Translations under genes and position numbers: made by a program
Shown: in pieces, positions 42,764 to 51,664 of the stretch
Position numbering within the stretch: position 1 is the stretch's first letter
How the letters are laid out: every line of letters begins with the position of its first letter
The notes under the pieces: generated by a model
Seen by the model: only the letters and a program-made list of their open reading frames with translations
What the model was told of the DNA's origin: nothing
Databases searched by the model: none
Source of the DNA: Rhodospirillales bacterium
Lineage (GTDB): Bacteria; Pseudomonadota; Alphaproteobacteria; Micavibrionales; Micavibrionaceae
DNA length: 64,000 nucleotides
Direction of reading: 5' to 3'
Assembly: GCA_020638155.1 (NCBI GenBank)
Contig: JACKJB010000001.1
Location: forward strand, 620,001-684,000

Positions 42764-43843
42764 ATGGCGAAAAAACGTATTGGTATTTTAACAAGTGGCG
42801 GGGACTGTGCAGGGCTGAATGCGGCGATCCGTGCCGTGGTTCACAGGGCAAACCTGCTGGATTGGGAAACGATCGGGATTATTGACGGGACGGCGGGGTT
42901 GCTGGAAGATAAGCCTGAATACCGGGTCCTGACCCCGAATGAGTTTGACGGTAACATCATGCGGATGGGCGGGACAATCCTGGGGACCACCAACAAGGGC
43001 AACCCTTTTGCGTTTCCGATGCCTGACGGTACAACCAAAAACCTGTCCGGCAAGATTGTTGACGGTTTTAAAGCGCTGAATGTCGATGCCGTGATCGGGA
43101 TTGGCGGGGACGGCAGCTTTGCGATCCTCAAAAAGCTGGCCGAACAGGGTAAGATTAATATGGTCGGGATTCCCAAGACCATCGATAACGATATCGGAAT
43201 GACGGAAACGTCCATCGGGTTTGATACGGCTGTGGCGGTGGCGACCGAAGCTCTGGACCGTCTGCAGCCGACAGCCGCCAGCCATGACCGGGTGATGGTG
43301 CTGGAAGTTATGGGCCGGGATGCCGGTCATATCGCGCTGAGTGCCGGGATTTCGGGTGGTGCCGATGTGATCCTGATCCCCGAGGTTAAATATTCAATCG
43401 AGAATATCGCCAAGAAAATCAAGCAGGTAAAAGAGTCCGGGCGTAACTTCGCGCTGGTTGTCGTGTCTGAAGCTGTGAAAACAGTGAAGGGGGATAAGCT
43501 GGAGCTGATGTATACGGGCGGTGAAAAACGCTATGGCGGGATTGGCCATTATTTGGTGCAGAAAATTGCCGAAGAGACGGGGTCCGAAACCCGTGTGACG
43601 GTGCTTGGTCACGTGCAGCGCGGCAGCCAGCCGACCTATAATGACCGCCTGCTGGCCTCTGCGTTCGGGGTGAAAGCTGTAGACCTGATTAAAGAAGGCA
43701 AGTTCGGGCGCATGGTGGCGTGGTCAAACCGGCAGGTGATCGATGTCGCGATTGAAGATGCAATTGCGGCCTACCAAGAAGTCGATTTGAATGGTACATT
43801 AGTACAAACAGCTCGCGCCCTTGGCATATCACTGGGAGATTAA
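42764..43843 (+). CDS. pfkA: 6-phosphofructokinase (mixed ATP/PPi signature)
   Basis: 359-residue PfkA-family enzyme that phosphorylates fructose 6-phosphate. Motifs: GILTSGGDCAGLNAAIRA near 7-24, GIGGDGSFAILKKL near 109-122, PKTIDNDIG near 133-141, MGRDAGHIAL, and LGHVQRGSQPTYNDR. The position that selects ATP is Gly in GGDGS (Asp in PPi enzymes), whereas PKTIDND carries the Lys usual in PPi-dependent enzymes (ATP enzymes have PGTIDND). The phosphoryl donor cannot be settled by eye. The twin PH-domain genes follow six bases later. Confidence 0.9.
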   Translation: MAKKRIGILTSGGDCAGLNAAIRAVVHRANLLDWETIGIIDGTAGLLEDKPEYRVLTPNEFDGNIMRMGGTILGTTNKGNPFAFPMPDGTTKNLSGKIVDGFKALNVDAVIGIGGDGSFAILKKLAEQGKINMVGIPKTIDNDIGMTETSIGFDTAVAVATEALDRLQPTAASHDRVMVLEVMGRDAGHIALSAGISGGADVILIPEVKYSIENIAKKIKQVKESGRNFALVVVSEAVKTVKGDKLELMYTGGEKRYGGIGHYLVQKIAEETGSETRVTVLGHVQRGSQPTYNDRLLASAFGVKAVDLIKEGKFGRMVAWSNRQVIDVAIEDAIAAYQEVDLNGTLVQTARALGISLGD

Positions 43844-43849
43844 TAGGCA

Positions 43850-44380
43850 ATGCTTTATATCCAGGAATCGCTTAGCCCTGATGAAGAACTGGTTCATGTC
43901 GGCCATTTTCACTGGATGTATACCCTTTCGGCAATCCTTGGGATTGTGTGGGGGATTATTGGCTGCATCGCTGTGATTATCGGCGGGATCTACTTTATGA
44001 TGAATTTCGGTCCCGGGATGCATGCGCAGACGACGATCGGCCTGATTCGCGAGTTGCATCCTGGTATAAGATTATCGGCGTTCTTCGTATTTTTGCTGGG
44101 GCTGCTGAGCTTTGCCCAGAAGATGATTATCAAGGCGACGACTGAAATCGCGATTACCAATTCCCGTCTGATCTACAAGCGCGGTCTTGTTGCCCGTTAT
44201 GTCGGGGAAATGAGCATTGACCGGATCGAAGGAGTCAACGTGTTGCAGGGGATTTTCGGCCGTATCTTTAACTATGGCCGCGTGATGGTGCGCGGGATGG
44301 GGGTCGGTGAAGTTGTTCTGCCGCCCCTGGCTGACCCTGTCGCGTTTCGTCGGGCGATCGAAAAGGCCCGCGTATCATGA
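43850..44380 (+). CDS. Bacterial PH-domain membrane protein (first of a pair)
   Basis: 176 residues with membrane helices at about 25-50 and 76-93, and a C-terminal bacterial PH domain of the YdbT/bPH_2 type: ATTEIAITNSRLIYKRGLVAR and SIDRIEGVNVLQGIFGRIFNYG. Such domains bind membrane or protein partners facing the cytosol. It overlaps the next gene by four bases (ATGA) and follows the phosphofructokinase gene closely. Role unknown. Confidence 0.82.
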   Translation: MLYIQESLSPDEELVHVGHFHWMYTLSAILGIVWGIIGCIAVIIGGIYFMMNFGPGMHAQTTIGLIRELHPGIRLSAFFVFLLGLLSFAQKMIIKATTEIAITNSRLIYKRGLVARYVGEMSIDRIEGVNVLQGIFGRIFNYGRVMVRGMGVGEVVLPPLADPVAFRRAIEKARVS

Positions 44381-44907
44381 TTAAAGCCGGTACGAACATG
44401 AAGGCTCCGGCGCGTGACCGCAAGCAGCCGGACCCGGCTATTCAAAGCCTTATTAAACCCGATGAAAAAGTTATCCGTGTTGCGACGATCCATCCGGGGA
44501 TTTACTGGAAAACGGTTTGTGTTGCTATTTTGGCGTTTCTGTTGATCCTGACGCCTGTTCGTAATCTGGGCTTCTTTCTCGCCTTTGTGGCGTTGGTGAT
44601 GTACGTGCTGGCCAGCATGTATAAAAAATTCCTGGTGCTGGTGCTAACCGATAAGCGTGTGTTTTTGCGTCACGGTATCCTGCGGGTTGACACGATCCAG
44701 ATACGCCACAGCCGGATTGAATCCGTCGAAACCGAGCGTACGATTACCGGTCAGCTTCTTGGGTATGCCGCGGTCGTGATTTACGGTACCGGCAGCCGTC
44801 GCACCGCGATTCCGTTCATTGCCGATGCTTTGGAGTTCCGTAACGAGCTTGATGAAATGCTTGCGGAATATGAAGAAGGCGCAGCCTCTAAACCAACAGA
44901 AGAATAA
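44377..44907 (+). CDS. Bacterial PH-domain membrane protein (second of a pair)
   Basis: Also 176 residues, with two hydrophobic segments (about 50-67 and 69-86) and a PH domain: [51 protein letters not shown]. It has the same layout as the upstream protein, so the two look like ancient duplicates that probably form a complex. It ends five bases before the ilvD start, and an over-long ilvD frame overlaps it without support. Confidence 0.82.
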   Translation: MIKAGTNMKAPARDRKQPDPAIQSLIKPDEKVIRVATIHPGIYWKTVCVAILAFLLILTPVRNLGFFLAFVALVMYVLASMYKKFLVLVLTDKRVFLRHGILRVDTIQIRHSRIESVETERTITGQLLGYAAVVIYGTGSRRTAIPFIADALEFRNELDEMLAEYEEGAASKPTEE

Positions 44908-44911
44908 AATC

Positions 44912-46630
44912 ATGAGTAAATGGGATAAAAGCAAACTCGTCAGCAGATATGTGACCGAGGGGCCGAAAAGCGCGCCGCACCGGGCTTATTATTATGCGAT
45001 GGGCCTGACGGAGGACGAGATACACCGGCCGCTGGTCGGGGTGGCGACGTGCTGGAACGAGGCTGCGCCGTGTAACATTGCTTTGTCGCGGCAGGCGCAA
45101 GCGGTTAAGCGCGGGGTTAATGAGGCTGATGCGACGCCGCGTGAATTTACCACGATTACCGTTACCGACGGGATTGCGATGGGGCATGAAGGGATGCGAT
45201 CTTCGCTGGTATCCCGCGATGTGATTGCGGATTCGGTTGAACTGACGATGCGCGGGCATTGTTATGATGCGCTGGTCGGGCTTGCGGGGTGTGATAAGTC
45301 GCTGCCCGGTATGATGATGGTGATGTTGCGCCTGAATGTGCCGAGTGTCTTTATGTATGGCGGGACGATCCTGCCGGGGAAATTCCGGGGCAATGACGTC
45401 GATATCGTCAATGTGTTCGAAGGGGTCGGCCAACATGCTGTCGGCGCAATGTCGGATGATGACCTGCATGAGCTTGAATGCGTGGCGTGTCCGTCTGCCG
45501 GGGCGTGCGGCGGGCAGTTTACCGCCAATACGATGGCGTGTGTGTCCGAGGCGATCGGGCTGGCGCTGCCGAATTCCGCCGGGGCGCCTGCGCCGTATGA
45601 ATCGCGGGATGAATATGCCGAAGCATCGGGGCGGGCTGTTGTCGAGCTGCTGAAATCAGGCCTGCGTCCCCGGGATATCGTGACCCGGAAATCGTTCGAA
45701 AATGCGGCGGCGATCGTTGCGGCGACGGGCGGATCGACCAATGCCGGGCTGCATTTGCCGGCGATGGCGCATGAGGCCGGGATCGAATTTGACCTGCATG
45801 ACGTTGCGGAAATCTTCAAGCGGACGCCGCTGATCGCGAATTTACGGCCCGGCGGTAAATATGTGGCCAAGGACTTATATGATGTCGGCGGGGTTGGCGT
45901 TGTCCTGAAGGAGCTGCTGGATCACGGCTATCTGCATGGTGACTGTATGACGGTGACCGGAAAGACGATTGCCGAAAACCTGGACGGGGTCAGCCTTCCG
46001 GCAGGACAGGATGTTGTCATGCCGGTCAGTAATCCGATTCATCCGACCGGCGGCGTTGTCGGCCTGAAAGGGAACCTGGCACCGGAAGGGGCGATTGTGA
46101 AGATCGCCGGGCTGGACGGGCTGGTATTCGAAGGCCCGGCACGGTGCTTCGATAGTGAAGAAGAATGCTTCAAGGCGGTGCAGGCGCGCGACTATAAAGA
46201 AGGTGACGTGCTGGTGATCCGCTATGAAGGGCCCAAAGGCGGGCCGGGGATGCGTGAGATGCTCTCGACCACGGCGGCGCTTTACGGGCAGGGTACAGGG
46301 GGCAAAGTGGCCCTAATCACGGATGGCCGCTTCTCTGGTGGGACCCGTGGATTTTGTATTGGCCATGTCGGCCCGGAAGCCGCTGTAGGCGGGCCGATTG
46401 CCTTGCTGCAGGATGGCGATACGGTCCGTATCGATGCCGAGAATGGGACGCTTGAAGTGAAGCTGTCTGATGCGGAACTGGAGGCGCGGCGGGCGTCATG
46501 GAAGCCGCGCAAGCATAATTACCAGAGCGGCGCATTATGGAAGTATTGCCAGACTGTCGGTCCGGCCTGCAAAGGCGCGGTGACGCATCCGGGTGCGTCT
46601 GAAGAGACGCATATATTCGCCGACCTGTAA
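44912..46630 (+). CDS. ilvD: Dihydroxy-acid dehydratase
   Basis: 572 residues from ATG 44912; a longer in-frame start lies inside the PH gene and is not needed. Iron-sulphur enzyme of valine, isoleucine and leucine synthesis. Cluster and active-site motifs: [11 protein letters not shown] near 43-53, [14 protein letters not shown] near 122-135, [16 protein letters not shown] near 193-208, and [19 protein letters not shown] near 470-488. Its product feeds IlvE (7068). No leader peptide or attenuator was seen upstream. The gap after it contains two inverted DnaA-box-like sequences. Confidence 0.96.
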   Translation: MSKWDKSKLVSRYVTEGPKSAPHRAYYYAMGLTEDEIHRPLVGVATCWNEAAPCNIALSRQAQAVKRGVNEADATPREFTTITVTDGIAMGHEGMRSSLVSRDVIADSVELTMRGHCYDALVGLAGCDKSLPGMMMVMLRLNVPSVFMYGGTILPGKFRGNDVDIVNVFEGVGQHAVGAMSDDDLHELECVACPSAGACGGQFTANTMACVSEAIGLALPNSAGAPAPYESRDEYAEASGRAVVELLKSGLRPRDIVTRKSFENAAAIVAATGGSTNAGLHLPAMAHEAGIEFDLHDVAEIFKRTPLIANLRPGGKYVAKDLYDVGGVGVVLKELLDHGYLHGDCMTVTGKTIAENLDGVSLPAGQDVVMPVSNPIHPTGGVVGLKGNLAPEGAIVKIAGLDGLVFEGPARCFDSEEECFKAVQARDYKEGDVLVIRYEGPKGGPGMREMLSTTAALYGQGTGGKVALITDGRFSGGTRGFCIGHVGPEAAVGGPIALLQDGDTVRIDAENGTLEVKLSDAELEARRASWKPRKHNYQSGALWKYCQTVGPACKGAVTHPGASEETHIFADL

Positions 46631-46645
46631 AAAATACGCACAGGG

Positions 46646-46678
46646 TTATCCATAAAGGTTGTGCTTTGCTGTGGATAA
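46646..46678. other. Two inverted DnaA-box-like sequences
   Basis: TTATCCATA at 46646-46654 and TGTGGATAA at 46670-46678 (the reverse complement of the consensus TTATCCACA) lie 15 bases apart in the 148-base ilvD-ldtD gap. One is a perfect DnaA box. They could bind DnaA, or simply form the arms of a weak hairpin behind ilvD. Confidence 0.35.
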
Positions 46679-46778
46679 GTTAGAATTGTCTGCAGGGAGA
46701 CATTCGTCTTCCTTCCTACCGCTAATTTTTTGAAAACACATGCTTTTGGTAAAACTCTGTTAATCCTTTTAGGTCACT

Positions 46779-48578
46779 ATGGGATTGTCGATATTTTGTT
46801 TTGGACGATTCTGGATGTCACAATTTATAGCGAATAGTTTAAAAGGTAAGTTTCTGGTCCTGTTGTCATTTCTGGCAATGGGGCTGCTTGGCTATACGCT
46901 GACCTCCAATGCGCAGCACCAGGACGGCATGGCGATTTCCAACTCCCCGGCGATGCTGCTGAAGGCGGCTTTCCAATCGGGGCTGGATGCCGGTGATGTG
47001 AAGAACGGCCTGGCGGAGATTGGCTTTGACAGCACGGCGGCTTTGGATGCGCTGTATACTTCACGCAATTATCATCCGATCTGGGTTGACGGGCGTGACC
47101 TGTCCCAGGCTGAAGAAGCGCTGGGCGTTTTTGAATCCTCCTGGACGCACGGGCTGAACCCGCAGCAATATCATGTCCGCGAGATTCGCAGCCTGATCGA
47201 ACAACCGGTCGTGGACGAAAAAGCCAAGCTGGAGCTGCTGTTAAGCGATGCGGCGATCCGTTACGGGCGTGATCTTAGCGGCATGCGTTTTGATCCGGCG
47301 CGCATTAACCAGAAATCTGAATACTGGCGTACCCCGCTGACGGCGGAGCAGGTGGCGCAGAAATTTGAAGGGCGCGGCAATCCTGTGGATACGCTGAAAA
47401 GCCTTGAGCCGAATACCAAGTTATACCGCGCGTTGCAGGAAGAGCTGGTGCGGTTGACCAAGGAACAGAATGTCTATGACCATGTTCTGCCAATGAATTT
47501 TGGCGGAGACCACCATTTCAAGCCGGGTGAACGCCATAAAGGCGTCGCGGCGTTGCGAACCCGTTTGAGTGTTGATGGGAAAGAAGGCGCTGACCCGTCA
47601 CTCTATGACGATGATACAGCATCGGCCGTGATGGCGTTCCAGCGCGATCATAATCTGAAGATCGATGGGATTATCGGGCCGCAGACCCTTGCGCTGCTGA
47701 ACCGCGGCAAAAAGGAACAAATGGAGCAGATCGTTGCGAACCTGGAGCGCCTGCGGTGGCTGGATCAGGATCGCCCTGACCGTTATATCCTCGTCAATAT
47801 CCCGCAGCAGCTTCTGTGGGCGATTGATGGCGGCAAGGTTGCGCATGAGATGAAAGTCGTTGTTGGCCAACCGTCCCGGAAAACCATGGAATTTAAGGCC
47901 GAAGTGACCGGGGTGCGCTTTAACCCGAAATGGACCGTGCCTTTACGCCTGAAGATGGAAGATTTCCTGCCGAAACTGCGGGAGGATCCGAGTTACCTCG
48001 CGCAAAAGGGGATCGAAGTTATCAAGGGTTATGGCGATAATGCTGTCACTTTCGATCCGGAAGCGATCGACTGGAACACTGTGACCCGCCGCGATATGAA
48101 CGAAGTGCGCTTTGTTCAGTCTTCCGGGAATCACAATGCGCTGGGCCGGATCCGTGTGTTGATGCCGAACGTGTACAACATCTATATGCATGACACGAAC
48201 CACCGCGAGCTGTTTGGCCGCGAGCAGCGGGCGTTAAGCTCCGGCTGTGTGCGTCTTTCCGAGCCGGAAAAGATCGCTGACTTTATTCTCGGTCACAATG
48301 AGAACTGGTCTGAAGAGCGCCGTTCATCCCTGATTTCTGCCGGACGAACCGTTGAAGTCATGGCTGACAAGCCTTTCCCAGTGTACATTATTTATCAATC
48401 CATCTGGCAGGATGACCAAGGCCGTTTGGTTTTCGGTCCGGATGTTTATAAACGCGACAAGGCCCTGATTTCGGTTCTTGCCAATATTGACGGCTATAGC
48501 CTGCCGGAAACCCCCAAAATCCGCCGCGCGGACGCCTCTGGGGATGAACCGGGCACTGCGCTTGCATATAACCAATAG
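46779..48578 (+). CDS. L,D-transpeptidase of the YcbB/LdtD type
   Basis: 599 residues. A membrane/signal segment (GKFLVLLSFLAMGLLGYTL, about 23-41) leads to a scaffold domain (LDALYTSRNYHPIWVDG), a peptidoglycan-binding domain (FQRDHNLKIDGIIGPQTLALLNRG, about 284-307) and a YkuD catalytic domain ending in LFGREQRALSSGCVRL, with nucleophile Cys490 and the upstream HDTNHRELF His. It makes 3-3 cross-links in peptidoglycan from the periplasmic side. ATG 46815 is an alternative start. The DUF882 gene follows, as ycbK follows ycbB in Escherichia coli. An LdtR-type regulator at 63157 may control it. Confidence 0.93.
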   Translation: MGLSIFCFGRFWMSQFIANSLKGKFLVLLSFLAMGLLGYTLTSNAQHQDGMAISNSPAMLLKAAFQSGLDAGDVKNGLAEIGFDSTAALDALYTSRNYHPIWVDGRDLSQAEEALGVFESSWTHGLNPQQYHVREIRSLIEQPVVDEKAKLELLLSDAAIRYGRDLSGMRFDPARINQKSEYWRTPLTAEQVAQKFEGRGNPVDTLKSLEPNTKLYRALQEELVRLTKEQNVYDHVLPMNFGGDHHFKPGERHKGVAALRTRLSVDGKEGADPSLYDDDTASAVMAFQRDHNLKIDGIIGPQTLALLNRGKKEQMEQIVANLERLRWLDQDRPDRYILVNIPQQLLWAIDGGKVAHEMKVVVGQPSRKTMEFKAEVTGVRFNPKWTVPLRLKMEDFLPKLREDPSYLAQKGIEVIKGYGDNAVTFDPEAIDWNTVTRRDMNEVRFVQSSGNHNALGRIRVLMPNVYNIYMHDTNHRELFGREQRALSSGCVRLSEPEKIADFILGHNENWSEERRSSLISAGRTVEVMADKPFPVYIIYQSIWQDDQGRLVFGPDVYKRDKALISVLANIDGYSLPETPKIRRADASGDEPGTALAYNQ

Positions 48579-48608
48579 CTAAATTACACTATAATCAGCC
48601 TTTACTTA

Positions 48609-48627
48609 TTTTAGCACTCTGCTAAAA
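48609..48627. promoter_or_regulatory. Perfect 8-bp dyad between ldtD-like gene and DUF882 gene
   Basis: TTTTAGCA and TGCTAAAA are exact complements separated by CTC. The site is AT-rich and lacks a T run after it, so it looks more like an operator or a weak RNA hairpin than a terminator. Confidence 0.35.
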
Positions 48628-48675
48628 AGTCTCCTTTTGGAGCATATCCAACGTAAAAACGAAAGAGAGGGGTCC

Positions 48676-49266
48676 ATGCCTCAGGACACGCAATATGGCA
48701 CGTCAAAAGTGCTGACACGGCGCGATATCATTAAGGCAGGGGTTTTAGGTGGTTTACTTTTACCGGCGATGGCGGCGGTGCCTGTACAGGCTGCGCGGCT
48801 GGCTATTCCATCCAGCGCCGGGGCGATGAAGATCGCTTTTCGCAACCAGCATACGGGTGAGAGCTTTAACGGGGTATACCGTGTTGGCGACCGCTATATG
48901 CCGGAAGCGTTCGAGCAGATTAACCATGTGCTGCGGGATTTCCGGACCGGGGAAGTGTTCCCGTTCGATCCTCGCGTGATTGATATTCTGTATTCCGTGC
49001 ATGAAAAATCAGGCTCCAACGAGCCGTACGAAGTTCTTTCCGGGTACCGTTCCCCGAAAACCAATGCTCTGCTGGCCCGTAACGGGGACGGCGTGGCGCA
49101 GAATTCCCTGCACATGACCGGTCAGGCCATTGATATTCGCCTGCCGGGCTTCTCGACCAAGAAACTCTCTGATCTTGGTGCGGGCCTGCGTGCGGGCGGT
49201 GTTGGCTATTACCGCAAGAGTAATTTCGTGCATATGGACACCGGACAGGTGCGCCGCTGGTCCTAA
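48676..49266 (+). CDS. DUF882 (YcbK-like) Tat-exported peptidase-fold protein
   Basis: 196 residues from ATG 48676, preceded by GAGAGGGG. The N-terminus has a twin-arginine signal, TRRDIIKAGVLGGLLLPAMA. The mature domain is the M15-like DUF882 fold with LSGYRSPKTNALLAR, NSLHMTGQAIDIRLPG (the metal-binding His-x6-Asp) and KSNFVHMDTGQVRRW. These residues place it among D-Ala-D-Ala carboxypeptidase-like zinc proteins acting on peptidoglycan. Its place after the L,D-transpeptidase repeats the ycbB-ycbK arrangement and suggests joint work on the cell wall. Confidence 0.9.
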   Translation: MPQDTQYGTSKVLTRRDIIKAGVLGGLLLPAMAAVPVQAARLAIPSSAGAMKIAFRNQHTGESFNGVYRVGDRYMPEAFEQINHVLRDFRTGEVFPFDPRVIDILYSVHEKSGSNEPYEVLSGYRSPKTNALLARNGDGVAQNSLHMTGQAIDIRLPGFSTKKLSDLGAGLRAGGVGYYRKSNFVHMDTGQVRRWS

Positions 49267-49299
49267 GCCTTTATTTGTGCCGTGAGGAAGGAAGAGACG

Positions 49300-49800
49300 A
49301 TGATCTTTGTTGCTCTCGGCGCTAATTTACCCAGTCAGTTTGGCTCCCCTTTCGAAACGCTGCATGCGGCTAAAAAAGCCATGCAGAGGCGAGAGATTAC
49401 GATTATCGCCGAATCACAGACATGGCTGACAGCTCCAGTGCCTGTTTCGGACCAGCCCTGGTATCATAACGAGGTTGTGCGCATTGAAACGGCGCTTTCC
49501 CCCTATGAATTGCTCGAAGTGTTGCAGGAGATCGAAGAAGAATTTGGCCGTGTGCGTACCGTGCGTAATGCGCCGCGTGTGCTGGATCTGGATCTGATCG
49601 CGTATGACCGGGAAATCCTGAATAAACCTGCGCTTATTGTGCCGCATCCGCGGATGCATAAACGGGCCTTTGTGCTGCTGCCGATGCGTGAAGTGGCGGA
49701 AAACTGGGAGCATCCGGTTATGGGGGTGAGCCTTAATGACCTCATAATGAACCTGCCGCAGGACCAGCAGGCAGTGCCGATGGAAGAGGCTGCCGTTTAG
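49300..49800 (+). CDS. folK: 2-amino-4-hydroxy-6-hydroxymethyldihydropteridine diphosphokinase
   Basis: 166 residues from ATG 49300 (GGAAGGAAGAG upstream); a GTG at 49282 is less likely. HPPK transfers pyrophosphate from ATP to the pterin in folate synthesis. Motifs: FVALGANLP, PWYHNEVVRIET, APRVLDLDLIAYD (metal-binding Asp pair) and VPHPRMHKRAFVLLPM. The stop codon is immediately followed by the folP ATG, so the two steps of the pathway are coupled. Confidence 0.95.
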   Translation: MIFVALGANLPSQFGSPFETLHAAKKAMQRREITIIAESQTWLTAPVPVSDQPWYHNEVVRIETALSPYELLEVLQEIEEEFGRVRTVRNAPRVLDLDLIAYDREILNKPALIVPHPRMHKRAFVLLPMREVAENWEHPVMGVSLNDLIMNLPQDQQAVPMEEAAV

Positions 49801-50619
49801 ATGAATGCGCCGTGGCATTGCAAAACCCCGTGCATTATGGGCATCGTCAATGTGACCCCTGACAGTTTTTCTGATGGCGGCGCTTATTTTGAGCCGCAAC
49901 AAGCGATCGATCATGGTCTGCAGCTTGCCGCAGAAGGTGCGGATATCCTTGATGTCGGCGGGGAATCAACCCGTCCAAACGCGCAGCCGGTTTCGCCGCA
50001 GGAAGAAGTGGACCGGGTGTTGCCGGTTATTGAAGGGCTTAAAGACAGCGGCCTGCTTCTTTCAATTGATACCCGCCATGCGGAAACAATGCGGGCTGCG
50101 GTTAAAGCCGGGGCGGGGATGATTAACGATGTGACGGCGCTTGAGGGCGAGCCGGGCAGTGTCGAGGCTGCGGCGAAGAGCGGGGCTTATATCTGCCTGA
50201 TGCACATGCAGGGGCAGCCGCAGACGATGCAGGATGACCCGCATTATGATGATGTCATCGCCGATATTACGGCATATTTGCGAGGCCGCATTGATGCTTG
50301 CCGTGCCGCCGGGATCGACCAAAGCCGGTTGCTGGTTGATCCGGGGATCGGGTTTGGCAAAACGCTGGCGCATAACTTAACGATTTTGCGGCATCTTGAA
50401 GCGTTTGAGGCTCTGGGAGTCCCGGTTTTACTGGGGCTGTCCCGCAAAAGCTTTATCGAAAAACTCTGCCCGGATACGCCCGCATCGGAGCGTTTGCCCG
50501 GTTCTTTGGCCGGAGCACTGTGGGGCGTACAGCGCGGCGCAGCTGTTTTACGCGTTCATGACGTTGCCGCCACCCGGCAGGCTCTGAGCGTTTGGCAGTC
50601 GATCCGGGAAATCCCATAA
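49801..50619 (+). CDS. folP: Dihydropteroate synthase
   Basis: 272-residue TIM barrel that joins the FolK product to p-aminobenzoate; target of sulfonamides. Signatures IMGIVNVTPDSFSDGG (about 12-27), DVGGESTRPNAQPVS (about 57-71), INDVTALEG and LVDPGIGFGKTLAHN are intact, with the late SRKSFIEKL loop. It starts directly at the folK stop. No other folate gene is nearby. Confidence 0.96.
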   Translation: MNAPWHCKTPCIMGIVNVTPDSFSDGGAYFEPQQAIDHGLQLAAEGADILDVGGESTRPNAQPVSPQEEVDRVLPVIEGLKDSGLLLSIDTRHAETMRAAVKAGAGMINDVTALEGEPGSVEAAAKSGAYICLMHMQGQPQTMQDDPHYDDVIADITAYLRGRIDACRAAGIDQSRLLVDPGIGFGKTLAHNLTILRHLEAFEALGVPVLLGLSRKSFIEKLCPDTPASERLPGSLAGALWGVQRGAAVLRVHDVAATRQALSVWQSIREIP

Positions 50620-50699
50620 TATTCTTGACATATACAGACCTGTTGTTTAGTTACGGCAAATATATTTTGCTGGTTTATGATTTATAACAGGAGTGGATT

Positions 50700-51590
50700 A
50701 TGAGAGACGATTATTCATGGGTAGAAGAGAGCCGAGATCAGTTTTTCGACTATTTTAGCCAGGTTTTCGAGCATTTTGAATCGCCGATCGATCGTTATGG
50801 CTCTGAATATGCGCCTTATCACCGGGAAGATGCAGAGGGTGTTTACCTGGAGAATTTATGGGCATTTAAAGATGATGCCGCTCGTGATGATCTTTTGACC
50901 GCTTTTACAAAAGTTGCTGCAAATAAAGGGTATCCCTGGCTTGTTGTTGAAGCTGGTACCGATTTGAAAAGTGCTGGAGGGTGGAATCATAGTGTTTCCC
51001 TTCGTGTTGAGGGGCAGGCGGTCTCTTCCATACGAGATGCGTTTGATAAAGCCATCCTGTTTATGCGCGATGTTGCGCGCGAGTATCCAGCCCCATACAA
51101 AGGCAAATCATGGGAAGATTATAAGGATAACCATTATGTCTCTGAAGGGATGTTGTGGAAGGACTCGACGCTCCATCAAATGCAAATGTTTGATATGATT
51201 GGTAAATTGAACAGCAAAATCAAAACGCGTGTTGTCGGCGAGCATCGTTCCAAAAGTATTTCTTTGCCGGTGGTGCAGTTTGAGTTGCCTTGGAATCGAA
51301 CGAAGGTGACTGTTCGGGATAACTTTTATGACCTTGCCGTATCTGTTGACTCTAAATTCCCTGTTAAAAATACCCGTAATTTTGGAACATTGTTCAAAAC
51401 AGGCAAAGTGGATGGGTTTTTTGAAGGCTTTCCGGATGATCTGGTCCATAAGAGCTATCATGATAACCGCCAGCAGTTTTCTTTGCATGTCGGCAGTTAT
51501 GCCGATCTGATGATTTTGATGGGCGAATTAATCAATCAGGATGCCCGTCCGGCAGTTGCCCCGATTTATCAGCCGAAACTGGCGCGATAG
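50700..51590 (+). CDS. Unrecognised soluble protein (296 residues)
   Basis: No family was recognised. The ATG follows ACAGGAG, and a TTGACA at 50625-50630 may be a -35 element, though the -10 is poor. The protein lacks signal peptide and membrane helices and is rich in Asp, Phe, Tyr and Lys. Notable stretches are YPWLVVEAGTDLKSAGGWNH near 78-97 and FPVKNTRNFGTLFKTGK near 219-235. The base composition is slightly more AT-rich than its neighbours, which could mean later acquisition. It stands alone in its transcript, followed by another unknown gene. Confidence 0.65.
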   Translation: MRDDYSWVEESRDQFFDYFSQVFEHFESPIDRYGSEYAPYHREDAEGVYLENLWAFKDDAARDDLLTAFTKVAANKGYPWLVVEAGTDLKSAGGWNHSVSLRVEGQAVSSIRDAFDKAILFMRDVAREYPAPYKGKSWEDYKDNHYVSEGMLWKDSTLHQMQMFDMIGKLNSKIKTRVVGEHRSKSISLPVVQFELPWNRTKVTVRDNFYDLAVSVDSKFPVKNTRNFGTLFKTGKVDGFFEGFPDDLVHKSYHDNRQQFSLHVGSYADLMILMGELINQDARPAVAPIYQPKLAR

Positions 51591-51664
51591 CCATATTTTA
51601 GCAAATTACCGATTTTTTAATCGCTTTTCTTTACAATGACCATATTGCTAAGGAGGGGCGGTTA

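Noticed and set aside
46646..46678. Replication origin
   Set aside because: Only two DnaA-like boxes, no AT-rich unwinding region, and no dnaA, gidA or hemE neighbours.
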